From: Hyphomicrobium denitrificans 1NES1 | GTDB lineage: Bacteria > Pseudomonadota > Alphaproteobacteria > Rhizobiales > Hyphomicrobiaceae | Assembly (NCBI RefSeq): GCF_000230975.2 | Contig: NC_021172.1 | Span: 2,046,001-2,110,000 of the forward strand | DNA length: 64,000 bases | Reading direction: 5' to 3' | Shown here: one piece after another, positions 7,930 through 16,815 of the stretch | How positions within the stretch are numbered: the stretch's first letter is position 1 | Layout: each line of letters starts with the position of its first letter | Position numbers and translations under genes: made by a program | Notes under the pieces: generated by a model | Told to the model about the DNA's origin: nothing | The model's input: only the letters and a program-made list of their open reading frames with translations | Databases searched by the model: none

Positions 7930-8442
7930 TTAGGCGCCGCCTTGCGAAGGCGTTGCAGGTTTTCTTTCAAATTCGCTGGTTCTGAGCCGCCGCGCGAGCT
8001 TGTCGAGGATACCGTTGACCACGCGAGGTTCGTCTTCATCGAAAAAAACGCGGGCAACATTGACGTATTCACTGATCGCGACACGCGCCGGAACATCGTA
8101 ACGATCGACGAGTTCGGCAACACCGCCCCGCAGTATAGCCCTTAGAATCGAGTCGACGCGCACCAGCCGCCAGCCGGCCGCAAGCTGCTCGTCGATCATC
8201 GGATCGATCTCGCGCTGGCGGCGCACGACGGCGCGCAAGATGTCAGCGAAAAATACGCGGTCTGCTCCGGCCAGCATTTCGTCACGGTTTTCGCCAGACA
8301 GACGTTCGTTCAGGAACTCCGCGATCACATCGTTGAGGTCCGTACCCGCGAGGTCCATTTGGTACAATGCTTGAACCGCGGCGATACGGGCCGCTGTGCG
8401 CGCCGTAATCTCGCTGGGGCCCGGCTTCTCCTTGGCCGTCAT
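7930..8442 (-). CDS. nusB: Transcription antitermination protein NusB
   Basis: 170 residues, an all-helical NusB protein that pairs with NusE (S10) at boxA to allow antitermination of rRNA operons. The motifs are AARIAAVQALYQMDLAG at 15-31, RVDSILRAILRGGVAEL and the closing VAISEYVNVARVFFDEDEPRVVNGILDKLAR. The start ATGA overlaps the ribH stop (8439-8442), so it is translationally coupled to the riboflavin genes, a standard arrangement. The N-terminal extension before the first NusB helix is short and typical of alphaproteobacteria. Confidence 0.95.
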   Translation of the reverse strand: MTAKEKPGPSEITARTAARIAAVQALYQMDLAGTDLNDVIAEFLNERLSGENRDEMLAGADRVFFADILRAVVRRQREIDPMIDEQLAAGWRLVRVDSILRAILRGGVAELVDRYDVPARVAISEYVNVARVFFDEDEPRVVNGILDKLARRLRTSEFERKPATPSQGGA

Positions 8443-8942
8443 GCGGACGCTCCCCAGAAGGCGCGCTTCGTCTCGATGAGGCGCGCGCAGGCACGCACGG
8501 CATCGCCGCCCTTGCCTTTGATGCCGCCTTCGGCACGCGCGATGGCTTGCTCACGCGTATCGACCGTCAGAATCGCATTGCCGACCGGAACCTCGTTGCG
8601 CACGGCGATATCCATCAGCCAGTGGTTGGCGTTATCGCAAACGATATCGTAGTGGCCGGTTTCGCCCCGGATCACGCAGCCAAGCGCCACGGCACCGTCG
8701 AACGTCGTGCGTCCGGCTGCGCGCGCCGCCGCCGCGGCACCGAGAACCTGCGGTATCTCCAATGCTCCCGGAACGACGATGCGCTCATAAGTCATGCCGT
8801 GTCGTTCGCACTCGGCGACGGCACCTTCCCCAAGCAGATCGGAAATATCCTCGTAAAAACGCGCCTCGATGATGAGGATGTGCGCACGAATATGATGCGC
8901 ACTCTGTTCATCGTTAGGTGCGCCTTGCGATTTCTGGACCAT
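8439..8942 (-). CDS. ribH: 6,7-dimethyl-8-ribityllumazine synthase
   Basis: 167 residues from ATG 8942, seven bases after the ribB(X) stop; longer upstream starts overlap that gene in another frame and lack similarity. The enzyme condenses 3,4-dihydroxy-2-butanone-4-phosphate with the ribitylaminouracil intermediate to give the direct riboflavin precursor. Signatures are ILIIEARFYEDI, the VPGALEIP substrate loop, and ALGCVIRGETGHYDIVC. The final part ends ARLIETKRAFWG. It is inside the riboflavin operon between ribB(X) and nusB. Confidence 0.95.
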   Translation of the reverse strand: MVQKSQGAPNDEQSAHHIRAHILIIEARFYEDISDLLGEGAVAECERHGMTYERIVVPGALEIPQVLGAAAAARAAGRTTFDGAVALGCVIRGETGHYDIVCDNANHWLMDIAVRNEVPVGNAILTVDTREQAIARAEGGIKGKGGDAVRACARLIETKRAFWGASA

Positions 8943-8949
8943 GTCGGTG

Positions 8950-10098
8950 CTACTCGATTTTGCGTGTGCCGGTGACGTGCAAGCCGAAGGCCTCGAGGCC
9001 GACGTAGACGTGCTGCGGCGACGTCGACAGCAACACCATGTCCTTGACGCCAAGATCGGACAGGATTTGAGAACCTATGCCGATCTCGACCTGCCGCCGC
9101 TCTTTGTTCAGATCCTGTCCCGAGCCCGGATCTTGACGTCTCAACACCCACTCCGACACGGACTTCGGCCGCAAATCGCGAATGAGAACGATAATGCCGC
9201 GTCCTTCGGCTTCGATGGCTCGCATGGCCTGGTCGACCGCCGTGCCTTCCTGCCCATGGCCGCCAACGCTCAAAACGTCGGAGAGCACGTTGACGGCGTG
9301 AACACGCACGAGAACCGGACCGCTCTTGGCAACGTCGCCTTTGACAAGCGCCAGATGCTCTCCAGGCTCAACCGTTGTCTCATACACATAAAGGTCGAAG
9401 GCGCCGGCTGCCGTCTCGACGGGCGTCTTGGCGATGCGCTTGACGATGCGCTCGTTCTTCAGGCGATAGGCAATCAGATCTTCGATCGATCCGATCTTGA
9501 GACCGTGCGTCTTGGCGAAGAGCGCGAGATCGGGCATGCGCGCCATCTTGCCGTCCTCGTTCATCACCTCGCAGATGACGGCAGCGGGGTTGAGGCCCGC
9601 CAGCCTCGCAAGGTCGATCGACGCTTCGGTATGCCCGGCGCGGATGAGGACGCCACCTTCGCGAGCGATCAGCGGAAAGACGTGGCCCGGCGAGACGATA
9701 TCGTCGGCGCTCTTCGTCGGGTTGACCGCGGTCGCGATTGTGCGTGCGCGGTCGAAGGCCGAGATCCCGGTCGAGATACCCTCGCGCGCCTCGATCGAGG
9801 CCGTGAAAGCCGTGCGATTGCGCGAGCCGTTATTGCGAACCATGTAATCCAAGTTGAGCTCGCTGGCGCGCGCCTGCGTCAGCGACAGGCAGATGAGGCC
9901 GCGGCCGTACTTGGCCATGAAGTTGATGACGTCCGGCGTCGCCATCTGCGCCGGGATTATGAGATCGCCTTCGTTCTCGCGATCTTCTGCATCAACGAGA
10001 ATGACAACCCGGCCATTCTCCATTTCCTCCACGATCTCCTCGATCGGCGACAGCACGCTGCCGCTTTGGGAGGCCGGAAGATTTGATGAGACCGACAT
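8950..10098 (-). CDS. ribB: DHBP synthase with degenerate GTP cyclohydrolase II half (RibBX-like)
   Basis: 382 residues from ATG 10098, which shares one base with the ribE stop. Residues about 17-210 are a complete 3,4-dihydroxy-2-butanone-4-phosphate synthase ([47 protein letters not shown]). The C-terminal half follows the GTP cyclohydrolase II fold but lacks its chemistry: where the normal domain has three zinc-binding Cys after RVHSEC, this one reads [11 protein letters not shown] then GGHGQEG, and the RQEGRGIGL block is replaced by [10 protein letters not shown]. It should therefore supply only the butanone phosphate. This matches the RibBX variant known from Proteobacteria; a functional ribA must lie elsewhere. 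Confidence 0.92.
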   Translation of the reverse strand: MSVSSNLPASQSGSVLSPIEEIVEEMENGRVVILVDAEDRENEGDLIIPAQMATPDVINFMAKYGRGLICLSLTQARASELNLDYMVRNNGSRNRTAFTASIEAREGISTGISAFDRARTIATAVNPTKSADDIVSPGHVFPLIAREGGVLIRAGHTEASIDLARLAGLNPAAVICEVMNEDGKMARMPDLALFAKTHGLKIGSIEDLIAYRLKNERIVKRIAKTPVETAAGAFDLYVYETTVEPGEHLALVKGDVAKSGPVLVRVHAVNVLSDVLSVGGHGQEGTAVDQAMRAIEAEGRGIIVLIRDLRPKSVSEWVLRRQDPGSGQDLNKERRQVEIGIGSQILSDLGVKDMVLLSTSPQHVYVGLEAFGLHVTGTRKIE

Positions 10099-10691
10099 CA
10101 GATACGAAACTCCATGAGGCGTGCAACGTAGCGAGCAAAAACGTCCACTTCGAGGTTCACTAAATCGCCGGGGTTTTTGCCGCCCCATGTCGTGACCGTC
10201 AAGCTGTGCGGAATGAGATTAACGCCGAAGCGGTCTTCCGAAACCTCATTCACGGTCAGAGACGTGCCATCGAGCGCGACGGACCCCTTGGGCGCAATAT
10301 AGCGCGATAAATGCTCCGGCGCTTCGAAAAGGAAGCGTTTGCTGGCTCCGTCCTGAGTGATGCTGACGATCTTGGCAACCCCGTCGACATGGCCGGAGAC
10401 GATATGGCCGCCAAGCTCGTCGCCGACCTTCAGCGACCGCTCCAAATTGACACGGCTGCCCGCGATCCAGTTGGAGAGCGTCGTTTTTGCGAGCGTCTCG
10501 TTGGAAACGTCGACAGAAAACTCGGCGCCATCAGCGAGCGGTTTTATCGACGTCGCGGTCAAACAAACGCCGTTGCAGCAGATCGAGATGCCGGCGTCTT
10601 CCGGCCGTAGCGCGTAGGCCGTGCGCAGCGTGAATTTGCCGTCCGACTTGCCGATGATTTCACCGACATCCGTGATCAATCCGGTAAACAT
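10098..10691 (-). CDS. ribE: Riboflavin synthase, alpha chain
   Basis: 197 residues with the tandem beta-barrel layout of riboflavin synthase, which dismutates two lumazines into riboflavin and the ribitylaminouracil. The start MFTGLITDVGEI is diagnostic. The first barrel carries ISICCNGVCLTAT and the second KGSVALDGTSLTVNEV, the paired substrate-site motifs; GGHIVSGHVDG lies between. Its stop shares a base with the ribB(X) start and it begins 22 bases after ribD, so it is inside the operon. Confidence 0.96.
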   Translation of the reverse strand: MFTGLITDVGEIIGKSDGKFTLRTAYALRPEDAGISICCNGVCLTATSIKPLADGAEFSVDVSNETLAKTTLSNWIAGSRVNLERSLKVGDELGGHIVSGHVDGVAKIVSITQDGASKRFLFEAPEHLSRYIAPKGSVALDGTSLTVNEVSEDRFGVNLIPHSLTVTTWGGKNPGDLVNLEVDVFARYVARLMEFRI

Positions 10692-10713
10692 CGCCTAGCG
10701 TCCTTCCTTTGCG

Positions 10714-11820
10714 TCACGCGCGGTGAAGCCGCCACATGGTATCGCTGCCCATCGGCCGCCGGTCGACGAGCGAAAGCGCCACAGGGCCGAGCCGACGGGC
10801 GACAGCATCCATCGCCTTCTTATCGGCGGGCGTACCGGCCATGTAGAGGATGACCTCATCGACGAGCGACGCGTCCGCAAACGAGCGCCATATCCGAGGC
10901 CCGCCTTCAACAAGGAGGCGCGTGATGCCGCGGCCGACAAGCGCTTCCATGATGGCAGGTAGCCACAGGTCTCCTCCGACGATCGGGATATCGTGAATTT
11001 CAACGCCGTGGGAGATCAATTGCACGCGCTTCTGCGGATCGCTTTCCGGCGCCGTCATCAGCCAGGTCGGAATGCCGGCCGCGCTTCGAACGAGCTTGGC
11101 GCCAGTCGGAATGTCGAGAGCGTGCGACAGGATGATCCGTGCGGGCGAGCGATCGAGGAGGCCCGGTAAGCGGCAGGTCAATTCCGGATCGTCGTCACGT
11201 ACCGTGGCGCTGCCGACGAGGATGGCATCGAAATGCGCCCTGAGCAGCATTCCATGCACGCGAGCCGTTTCGCCGGTCACCCAGATCGGCGATACACCGT
11301 TGCCGCGCGCGATCTCTCCGGCAGGATCAAGCGCAAGCTTGAGCGTAGTGAAAGGCCGTCGCTCGGTGATGCGGACAATATGCCCGCGCGTAATCCTGCG
11401 GGCTTCAGCGGCTCCCACGCCCCTGACGACTTCTAGCCCGGCTTCGCGCAGGCGGTCGAGACCGCGGCCGGAGACGCGCGGATCGGGATCTTCAATTGCG
11501 ACGACGGCGCGTTTCAGTCCGGCCGCGACGATCGCGTCGGCGCATGGTCCTGTCCGGCCGTAGTGCGAACAGGGCTCAAGCGTCACGTAGATCGTGGCGC
11601 CGCGCACCCGTTGGCCGGCTGCCGCGATGGCAACCGTCTCGGCGTGTGGCCGTCCACCCGGCGCAGTCACGCCGCGCGCAAGGATCTCACCGGTCGTCTC
11701 GTCCGCGATGACGGCGCCGACGGAAGGGTTCGGCGCCGTCGCGCCAAGTCCACGCCCGGCCATGCGGAGCGCAATTGCCATCATCTCGGCGTCGAATGCG
11801 CTGCTCTTCGGCTCCGCCAT
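10714..11820 (-). CDS. ribD: Bifunctional pyrimidine deaminase/reductase
   Basis: 368 residues, the usual length for RibD. The N-terminal deaminase has its zinc site at His59-Ala-Glu61 (RPHAETVAI) with Cys84 and Cys93 in LEPCSHYGRTGPC. The C-terminal reductase (from about residue 155) has TTLKLALDPAGEI, DAILVGSATVRDDDPELTCR and LLVEGGPRIWRSF. It carries out two successive steps of riboflavin synthesis. It begins five bases after the nrdR stop, the conserved nrdR-ribD order. Confidence 0.96.
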   Translation of the reverse strand: MAEPKSSAFDAEMMAIALRMAGRGLGATAPNPSVGAVIADETTGEILARGVTAPGGRPHAETVAIAAAGQRVRGATIYVTLEPCSHYGRTGPCADAIVAAGLKRAVVAIEDPDPRVSGRGLDRLREAGLEVVRGVGAAEARRITRGHIVRITERRPFTTLKLALDPAGEIARGNGVSPIWVTGETARVHGMLLRAHFDAILVGSATVRDDDPELTCRLPGLLDRSPARIILSHALDIPTGAKLVRSAAGIPTWLMTAPESDPQKRVQLISHGVEIHDIPIVGGDLWLPAIMEALVGRGITRLLVEGGPRIWRSFADASLVDEVILYMAGTPADKKAMDAVARRLGPVALSLVDRRPMGSDTMWRLHRA

Positions 11821-11825
11821 TGGTC

Positions 11826-12350
11826 TCAGTGCTTTTTCTGGATCGCCGCTTCGTCGCGACCGGAACCGAAGCGCTCGTCGCTGTCGAGTGGGTCGAGCGT
11901 GTCGGCCGCGAGTTCGCGAAGCACCGCGTGAAAATCGGCGGCGTCGCGAAAGTCGCGATAGACCGACGCGAAGCGGACGTAGGCAACGGGATCGAGTTCG
12001 CGCAGGGCCGCCATGACGAGTTCCCCTATCTCGGCGGACGTAATCTCGGTTTCACCCGAGCTTTCGAGCTGGCGGACGAGCCCTGACACGAGACGGTCGA
12101 TTCGCTCCGGCTCGATCGGGCGCTTTCGCAGAGCCACCGAGATTGATTTCGAGAGTTTGTCGCGATCGAACAGCACTTTGCGCCCAGAGCGTTTGACGAC
12201 GGTCAACTCTCGGAGCTGAACGCGCTCGAACGTCGTAAATCGGCCGCCGCAGTCGGAGCAAACGCGACGCCTCCTGATGGCGGCGTTTTCATCCGACGGC
12301 CGGCTGTCCTTGACCTGGCTATCCTCGCTTCCGCAGAACGGACAGCGCAT
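11826..12350 (-). CDS. nrdR: Transcriptional repressor NrdR
   Basis: 174 residues from ATG 12350, with GAGG ten bases upstream; the in-frame extension to 12467 has no similarity. NrdR senses ATP/dATP and represses ribonucleotide reductase genes. The zinc ribbon uses Cys3, Cys6, Cys31 and Cys34 ([13 protein letters not shown] and [14 protein letters not shown]). The ATP-cone follows ([19 protein letters not shown], then [12 protein letters not shown]). The C-terminal tail beyond the cone is somewhat longer than in E. coli. It heads the riboflavin run here, and the window also carries nrdJ, a potential target. Confidence 0.96.
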   Translation of the reverse strand: MRCPFCGSEDSQVKDSRPSDENAAIRRRRVCSDCGGRFTTFERVQLRELTVVKRSGRKVLFDRDKLSKSISVALRKRPIEPERIDRLVSGLVRQLESSGETEITSAEIGELVMAALRELDPVAYVRFASVYRDFRDAADFHAVLRELAADTLDPLDSDERFGSGRDEAAIQKKH

Positions 12351-12481
12351 GCGAATTGCTCCTCGTTTCCGTGCCTGGATCGTATAGCATGCGGGTTGCG
12401 CGTTATCCTTTACGGAAGCGCGCTTGTGAACCAGATTCGCATGGGCGAATTGACCATGGCGCCCCAAAACTCGGCCTTAGG

Positions 12482-12913
12482 TTAGCGATTGTTGATGCGT
12501 TCGCGCTTTTCGAATTCCTCGCGTGCTTCCTCAACTTCGGCGATATGCGCCTCGACCCACGAATCGAGCTTGCGGATCGCATCCGCGAGAGAGCGACCGA
12601 GGTCCGTGAGTTCGTATTCGACGCGCGGAGGCACCTCGAGGTAATCGATACGCCGCACAAGCCCGTTGCTCTCAAGCGTTCGCAGCGTCTGCGTCAACAT
12701 TTTCTGCGAGACGCCCTCGATCAGACGCATCAGATCGCCGTTACGCATCGGGCCACGCCGCAGGGCGGGCATGATGAGAAGCGTCCATTTGTCCGCCACG
12801 AGCGCCAATAGAGCCCGGGACGGACAGGCTTCCGCATAGACGTTCGCAGCGAGCGGGCCGCCCCGCTTCTCCGCGTCTTCCTTGAACCGCTGCAGGGGAT
12901 TCGTGGCAGGCAT
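12482..12913 (-). CDS. HxlR family transcriptional regulator
   Basis: 143 residues with the HxlR winged helix: a conserved Cys in ACPSRALLALVADKWTLLIM, then RNGDLMRLIEGVSQKMLTQTL and RRIDYLEVPPRVEYELTDLG. Members often sense reactive electrophiles or oxidants through the N-terminal Cys. It is divergent from a flavodoxin-like oxidoreductase with a 95-base gap that holds repeated motifs, so it probably controls that gene and itself. The pair sits between nrdR and glyA, a place where these two genes are often near neighbours, suggesting insertion. Confidence 0.92.
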   Translation of the reverse strand: MPATNPLQRFKEDAEKRGGPLAANVYAEACPSRALLALVADKWTLLIMPALRRGPMRNGDLMRLIEGVSQKMLTQTLRTLESNGLVRRIDYLEVPPRVEYELTDLGRSLADAIRKLDSWVEAHIAEVEEAREEFEKRERINNR

Positions 12914-12924
12914 CGCAGTCAGCC

Positions 12925-12961
12925 ATAGTTACTGAAAGGTGCGTACTTTACCGATAGTTAC
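12925..12961. promoter_or_regulatory. Direct-repeat operator candidate for HxlR
   Basis: ATAGTTAC occurs twice in the divergent gap (12925-12932 and 12954-12961), 29 bases apart, i.e. close to three helical turns. GTAC-rich sequence and an AT-rich CATTATAA lie beside them, fitting overlapping promoters. HxlR-type regulators bind such short repeats; assignment is by position. Confidence 0.4.
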
Positions 12962-13008
12962 CTACATTATAAGCGGCACGGGAGGACCGCAAGAGTGGAG
13001 ACCAACTC

Positions 13009-13593
13009 ATGACGAACATCGCCGTGGTTTATCATTCCGGATACGGCCATACGGCCGTTGTTGCCGAGCACGTGACGAAAGGCGCAGGAGGTGTCTTGGG
13101 AACGGCGGCACGGCTTTACAAAGCCGACGACCTTGCCACGCCCGATGCCGGGCCGTGGGCCGAACTTGCCGCCGCCAATGCCATCATCTTTGGAGCGCCG
13201 ACCTACATGGGCTCCGCGTCGGCCGGCATGAAACAATTCATGGACGCGTCATCGAAGGCTTGGGGCGAACAGGCATGGAAGAACAAGATCGCCGCGGGCT
13301 TTACGAATTCGGCCAGTTGGTCGGGCGATAAGCTTTCCACGCTTTCGCAGCTTGCCGTTTTTGCCGCTCAGCACGGGATGGTCTGGATCGGCACAGGAAT
13401 GATGCCGGGCTACAATACGAAAGCCGGGTCGCCCGACAGCATCAATCGGCTAGGCTCTACTCTTGGCCTCATGACCCAAGCAAACTTCGACGAGGGTGCG
13501 GACGTGGCGCCGCCGCCGCAGGACAGAAAGACGGCGGAACTCTTCGGCGCTCACATTGCCGAAGCCGCCGCGCGCTGGACGAAGGGCGCGTGA
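13009..13593 (+). CDS. Flavodoxin-like NAD(P)H-dependent oxidoreductase (WrbA-like)
   Basis: 194 residues of a flavodoxin fold. The FMN phosphate loop is near residues 8-16 (YHSGYGHTAVVAEH), the second flavin contact is GAPTYMGSASAGMKQFMD, and the third GFTNSASWSGDKLSTL followed by HGMVWIGTGMMPG. This resembles WrbA-like quinone oxidoreductases and their relatives, which carry out two-electron quinone reduction in the cytosol. Divergence from an HxlR regulator is the classic context for quinone- or aldehyde-induced oxidoreductases. The exact substrate cannot be read from sequence. Confidence 0.87.
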   Translation: MTNIAVVYHSGYGHTAVVAEHVTKGAGGVLGTAARLYKADDLATPDAGPWAELAAANAIIFGAPTYMGSASAGMKQFMDASSKAWGEQAWKNKIAAGFTNSASWSGDKLSTLSQLAVFAAQHGMVWIGTGMMPGYNTKAGSPDSINRLGSTLGLMTQANFDEGADVAPPPQDRKTAELFGAHIAEAAARWTKGA

Positions 13594-13611
13594 AGGCAAC
13601 CAGAAACGACA

Positions 13612-13641
13612 AGGGCCGCATGGCTGCAGCCAAGCGGCCCT
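13612..13641. terminator. Hairpin between convergent flavodoxin-like gene and glyA
   Basis: A GC-rich stem (13613-13619 with 13634-13640, extended by an A-T pair) continues above an A-A mismatch into an inner TGGC/GCCA stem with a TGCA loop. It lies between the two convergent stops, so it may serve both genes; on the minus strand it is followed by a T-rich stretch. Confidence 0.6.
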
Positions 13642-13668
13642 CACAATGACTTTTATGCAGTTGCCGGG

Positions 13669-14973
13669 TTAGGCGTAGATCGGAAAGCGATCGCAAAGGG
13701 CCGTTGCCTTCGCCTTGACGGCTTCTTCGACGGCACCGTTGCCCTCTTCCCCGTTCTTCGCCAAGCCGTCGAGAACTTCGGAAATAAGACGGCCGATCTC
13801 CTGGAACTCGGCGACGCCAAAGCCGCGCGTCGTACCGGCGGGCGAACCGAGGCGGATGCCGGACGTCACCATCGGCTTTTCGGGGTCGAACGGAATGCCG
13901 TTCTTGTTGCAGGTGATGTGCGCCCGGCCCAGGGACTTCTCGGCCTTATTGCCGGTGATCTTCTTCGGGCGAAGATCAACCAGGATCAAGTGCGTATCGG
14001 TGCCACCCGAGACGAGCGCAAAGCCGTTCTGCACCATGACCTCACCCAATGCCCGGGCATTGTCCATTACGTTCTTGATGTAGACTTTGTACTCGGGGCG
14101 CAGCGCCTCACCGAAGGCAACGGCCTTGGCGGCGATGACATGCATCAGCGGGCCGCCTTGGATGCCGGGGAAGATCGCCGAGTTGATCTTCTTGGCGATC
14201 TCTTCGTCGTTCGTGAGAATCATGCCGCCGCGCGGACCGCGCAGTGTCTTGTGCGTCGTCGTCGTGACGACGTGGGCGTGCGGGAACGGGCTCGGAATGA
14301 GGCCGGCCGCCACGAGACCGGCGAAGTGCGCCATGTCGACGAGGAAGGTCGCGCCGACTTCGTCCGCAATGGCGCGGAAGGCGGCGAAATCGATCTTCCT
14401 CGGATACGCCGAACCGCCGGCGATGATGATGCGCGGCTTGTGCTCATGCGCCAGCTTCTTCACCTCGTCCATGTCGATGAGGTGCGTGTCAGGCTTGACC
14501 ATGTAGTGCACGGCCTTGAACCACTTGCCCGACTGGTTGACCGGCGCGCCGTGGGTCAAGTGGCCGCCGGCTGCGAGCGACAGGCCGAGGATCGTGTCGC
14601 CGGGTTTGGCGAGCGCATTGAAGACGCCCTGGTTCGCCTGGCTGCCGGAGTTCGGCTGCACGTTCGCAAAGCCACAGTTGAACAGCTTCTTGGCGCGGTC
14701 GATGGCGATCTCTTCGGCGATATCGACGAACTGGCAGCCGCCGTAATAGCGCTTGCCCGGATAGCCTTCTGCATACTTGTTCGTCAGCACCGAGCCCGCG
14801 GCGTCGAGGACGGCCTGCGAGACGATGTTCTCGGAAGCGATGAGCTCGATCTCATGCTGCTGGCGGCCAAACTCTTTCTGGATGGCGCTGAAAATTTCGG
14901 GATCCGTTTCCGAAACGTGCGCCTTGAAGAAACGCGACGTCTGCGAAGTTCCAGCGGCCGGTGCGGTCGACAT
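13669..14973 (-). CDS. glyA: Serine hydroxymethyltransferase
   Basis: 434 residues, full length. It converts serine and tetrahydrofolate to glycine and 5,10-methylene-tetrahydrofolate using pyridoxal phosphate. Motifs are [26 protein letters not shown], the folate/PLP region [14 protein letters not shown], and the PLP-Lys stretch [16 protein letters not shown] with Lys near 242. The RBS AGAGGAAAG is a few bases before ATG 14973. In many alphaproteobacteria glyA sits directly upstream of nrdR; here an hxlR/flavodoxin pair intervenes. In a one-carbon-using organism this enzyme would also feed the serine cycle, but that is inference. Confidence 0.97.
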   Translation of the reverse strand: MSTAPAAGTSQTSRFFKAHVSETDPEIFSAIQKEFGRQQHEIELIASENIVSQAVLDAAGSVLTNKYAEGYPGKRYYGGCQFVDIAEEIAIDRAKKLFNCGFANVQPNSGSQANQGVFNALAKPGDTILGLSLAAGGHLTHGAPVNQSGKWFKAVHYMVKPDTHLIDMDEVKKLAHEHKPRIIIAGGSAYPRKIDFAAFRAIADEVGATFLVDMAHFAGLVAAGLIPSPFPHAHVVTTTTHKTLRGPRGGMILTNDEEIAKKINSAIFPGIQGGPLMHVIAAKAVAFGEALRPEYKVYIKNVMDNARALGEVMVQNGFALVSGGTDTHLILVDLRPKKITGNKAEKSLGRAHITCNKNGIPFDPEKPMVTSGIRLGSPAGTTRGFGVAEFQEIGRLISEVLDGLAKNGEEGNGAVEEAVKAKATALCDRFPIYA

Positions 14974-15279
14974 AGGCTTTCCTCTGAAAAGGGATGATTT
15001 TTTAGAATTCGGGCATCCCGGGCGATGGTCTCAGTCACCCGCATGCTTTAGACCATAGTACGAGGCAGGGAGCCGGCACTCAACTCCCCGATTGGGTAAC
15101 TCGGTTCCCCAAAGGGTAATTTGGCCCGCGTAATAAAGGCGCGGGAAGCAGCCGGTTTGCGCGGCCAAGCCGGACCTCTGTGGCCCGCTCGCAGTTTCGC
15201 CAAGCTTAGCAATGGTCCCGCGGACTATTTGCGAATTGACCGAATGGCCGTCGCGGTCGATGACCCCTACGGCCACCGG
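14974..15279. other. Intergenic stretch upstream of glyA
   Basis: About 300 bases between glyA and hemA, both on the minus strand. It must carry the glyA promoter. I saw a small CGGG-C-rich hairpin near 15010-15020 but no match to a riboswitch I know. An 81-residue open frame on the minus strand has no recognisable features and is left uncalled. Confidence 0.4.
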
Positions 15280-16509
15280 CTATTCAGCGGCCGCGAGGCT
15301 TTCCATCAGCGCCATCGGACACTGCGACCAGAGTTCCGTCAATGCATTGACGAGATGCTCCATGTCGGCGTTCGTATGCTGCGGTGACGGCGTCAGTCGC
15401 AACCGTTCGGTGCCGCGCGGAACGGTTGGATAGTTGATCGGTTGGACATAGATGCCGTAACGGTCGAGCAGCACGTCCGTCAGCGCCTTGCAGCGGACTG
15501 GATCGGCAACGAGCACCGGCACAATGTGGCTCGGACCCGACATTACAGGGATGTCGGCCGCGGTCAGCATACGTTTCAGCGTCCGTGCACGCTCCTGATG
15601 GCGTTCGCGTTCGATGGAACTTGATTTCAGGTGGCGGATTGAGGCTACGGCACCGGCGACCACAGCAGGCGCAAGCGACGTCGTGAAGATGAAGCCCGGA
15701 GCGTAGGATCTGATCGCGTCGCAGATCGTGCGCGAGGCAGCGATGTAGCCACCCATGACGCCGAAGCCTTTGGCGAGCGTGCCGTTGATGATGTCGATGC
15801 GGTGCATGACGCCATCGCGTTCGGCGACGCCGCCGCCGCGCGGCCCATAGAGACCGACGGCATGGACCTCGTCGAGATACGTCAACGCGTTGTACTTGAC
15901 TGCGAGATCACAGATGGCGCCGATCGGAGCGATGTGCCCGTCCATCGAGTAGACGCTCTCGAAGGCGATGATCTTCGGCGTCTCGCGCGGAACCTTCTTC
16001 AACTGCGCTTCGAGATCGGCGAGATCGTTATGCTGGAAAATATGCTTCGGGCCGCGGCCGTTGCGAATGCCCGCGATCATCGACGCATGGTTCTTCTCGT
16101 CCGAGAAGATGATGCAGCCTGGAAGAAGCTGGGCGAGCGTCGAGAGCGCCGCTTCGTTGGCGACAAAGGCCGATGTGAAGACAAGCGCGCCTTCCTTGCC
16201 GTGCAGATCGGCAAGCTCGTGCTCAAGCTCAACGTGATAATGAGTTGTGCCAGCTATATTGCGTGTGCCGCCGGAGCCGGCACCGACGAGGTCGATGGCT
16301 TCGTGCATCGCCGCGAGCACGGCCGGATGCTGGCCCATGCCTAGGTAGTCGTTCGAGCACCAGACGGTAATAGGTCGCGCGGCCTCGCCCTTCAGTACGT
16401 CGGCTCTCGGAAATGCGCCCCGGCGGCGCTTCACATCCGCGAAAACACGGTACCGACCCTCACGCTTGACGGCCTCGACGGCGTCAGCGAGCTTCTGCTC
16501 GTATGTCAT
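15280..16509 (-). CDS. hemA: 5-aminolevulinate synthase
   Basis: 409 residues from ATG 16509, chosen because relatives begin near [12 protein letters not shown]; starts at 16545 or 16578 are also in frame. The enzyme condenses glycine and succinyl-CoA to 5-aminolevulinate, the first step of the C4 haem pathway found in alphaproteobacteria. Signatures are [54 protein letters not shown], and the PLP-Lys near 245 in [14 protein letters not shown]. The next enzyme, HemB, lies about 5 kb away on the other strand. Confidence 0.95.
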   Translation of the reverse strand: MTYEQKLADAVEAVKREGRYRVFADVKRRRGAFPRADVLKGEAARPITVWCSNDYLGMGQHPAVLAAMHEAIDLVGAGSGGTRNIAGTTHYHVELEHELADLHGKEGALVFTSAFVANEAALSTLAQLLPGCIIFSDEKNHASMIAGIRNGRGPKHIFQHNDLADLEAQLKKVPRETPKIIAFESVYSMDGHIAPIGAICDLAVKYNALTYLDEVHAVGLYGPRGGGVAERDGVMHRIDIINGTLAKGFGVMGGYIAASRTICDAIRSYAPGFIFTTSLAPAVVAGAVASIRHLKSSSIERERHQERARTLKRMLTAADIPVMSGPSHIVPVLVADPVRCKALTDVLLDRYGIYVQPINYPTVPRGTERLRLTPSPQHTNADMEHLVNALTELWSQCPMALMESLAAAE

Positions 16510-16815
16510 CAGAAGGTTTCCGCTCCCAAAAAGCACAGCGTTCATTATTTTAGAACCTTTATGACTTGGCTCGACCACGAGTGCCAGTGCTCATTCGTCG
16601 CGCACATACGGAAATTGCGGCCTCGCATGGGCGTCCCCCGTGATTTCCTCTTTTGAATTCGGCCTTTCATGCCCCGCCGGGAAATGTCGTCGCTCCCCTG
16701 CAGCCTCGCGAAGATACCCAGAAAACAATGCCGATTCCAGGCCGGACCGCGAGCGACTCGCGGCTCGGATCTCGCCGAGACGCCGGCCCGGATCCTAGGT
16801 GACCATCGGGCGGAA

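Noticed and set aside
8941..10086. 381-residue open frame on the plus strand over the riboflavin genes
   Set aside because: It lies antisense to ribB(X), whose motifs are complete; the antisense product is Arg/Asp/His-rich with no domain, typical of GC-rich shadow frames.
13918..14997. 359-residue plus-strand open frame over glyA
   Set aside because: Antisense to a textbook serine hydroxymethyltransferase; no domain.
15031..15276. 81-residue minus-strand open frame between hemA and glyA
   Set aside because: No ribosome site, no family pattern, and it occupies the expected glyA promoter region.
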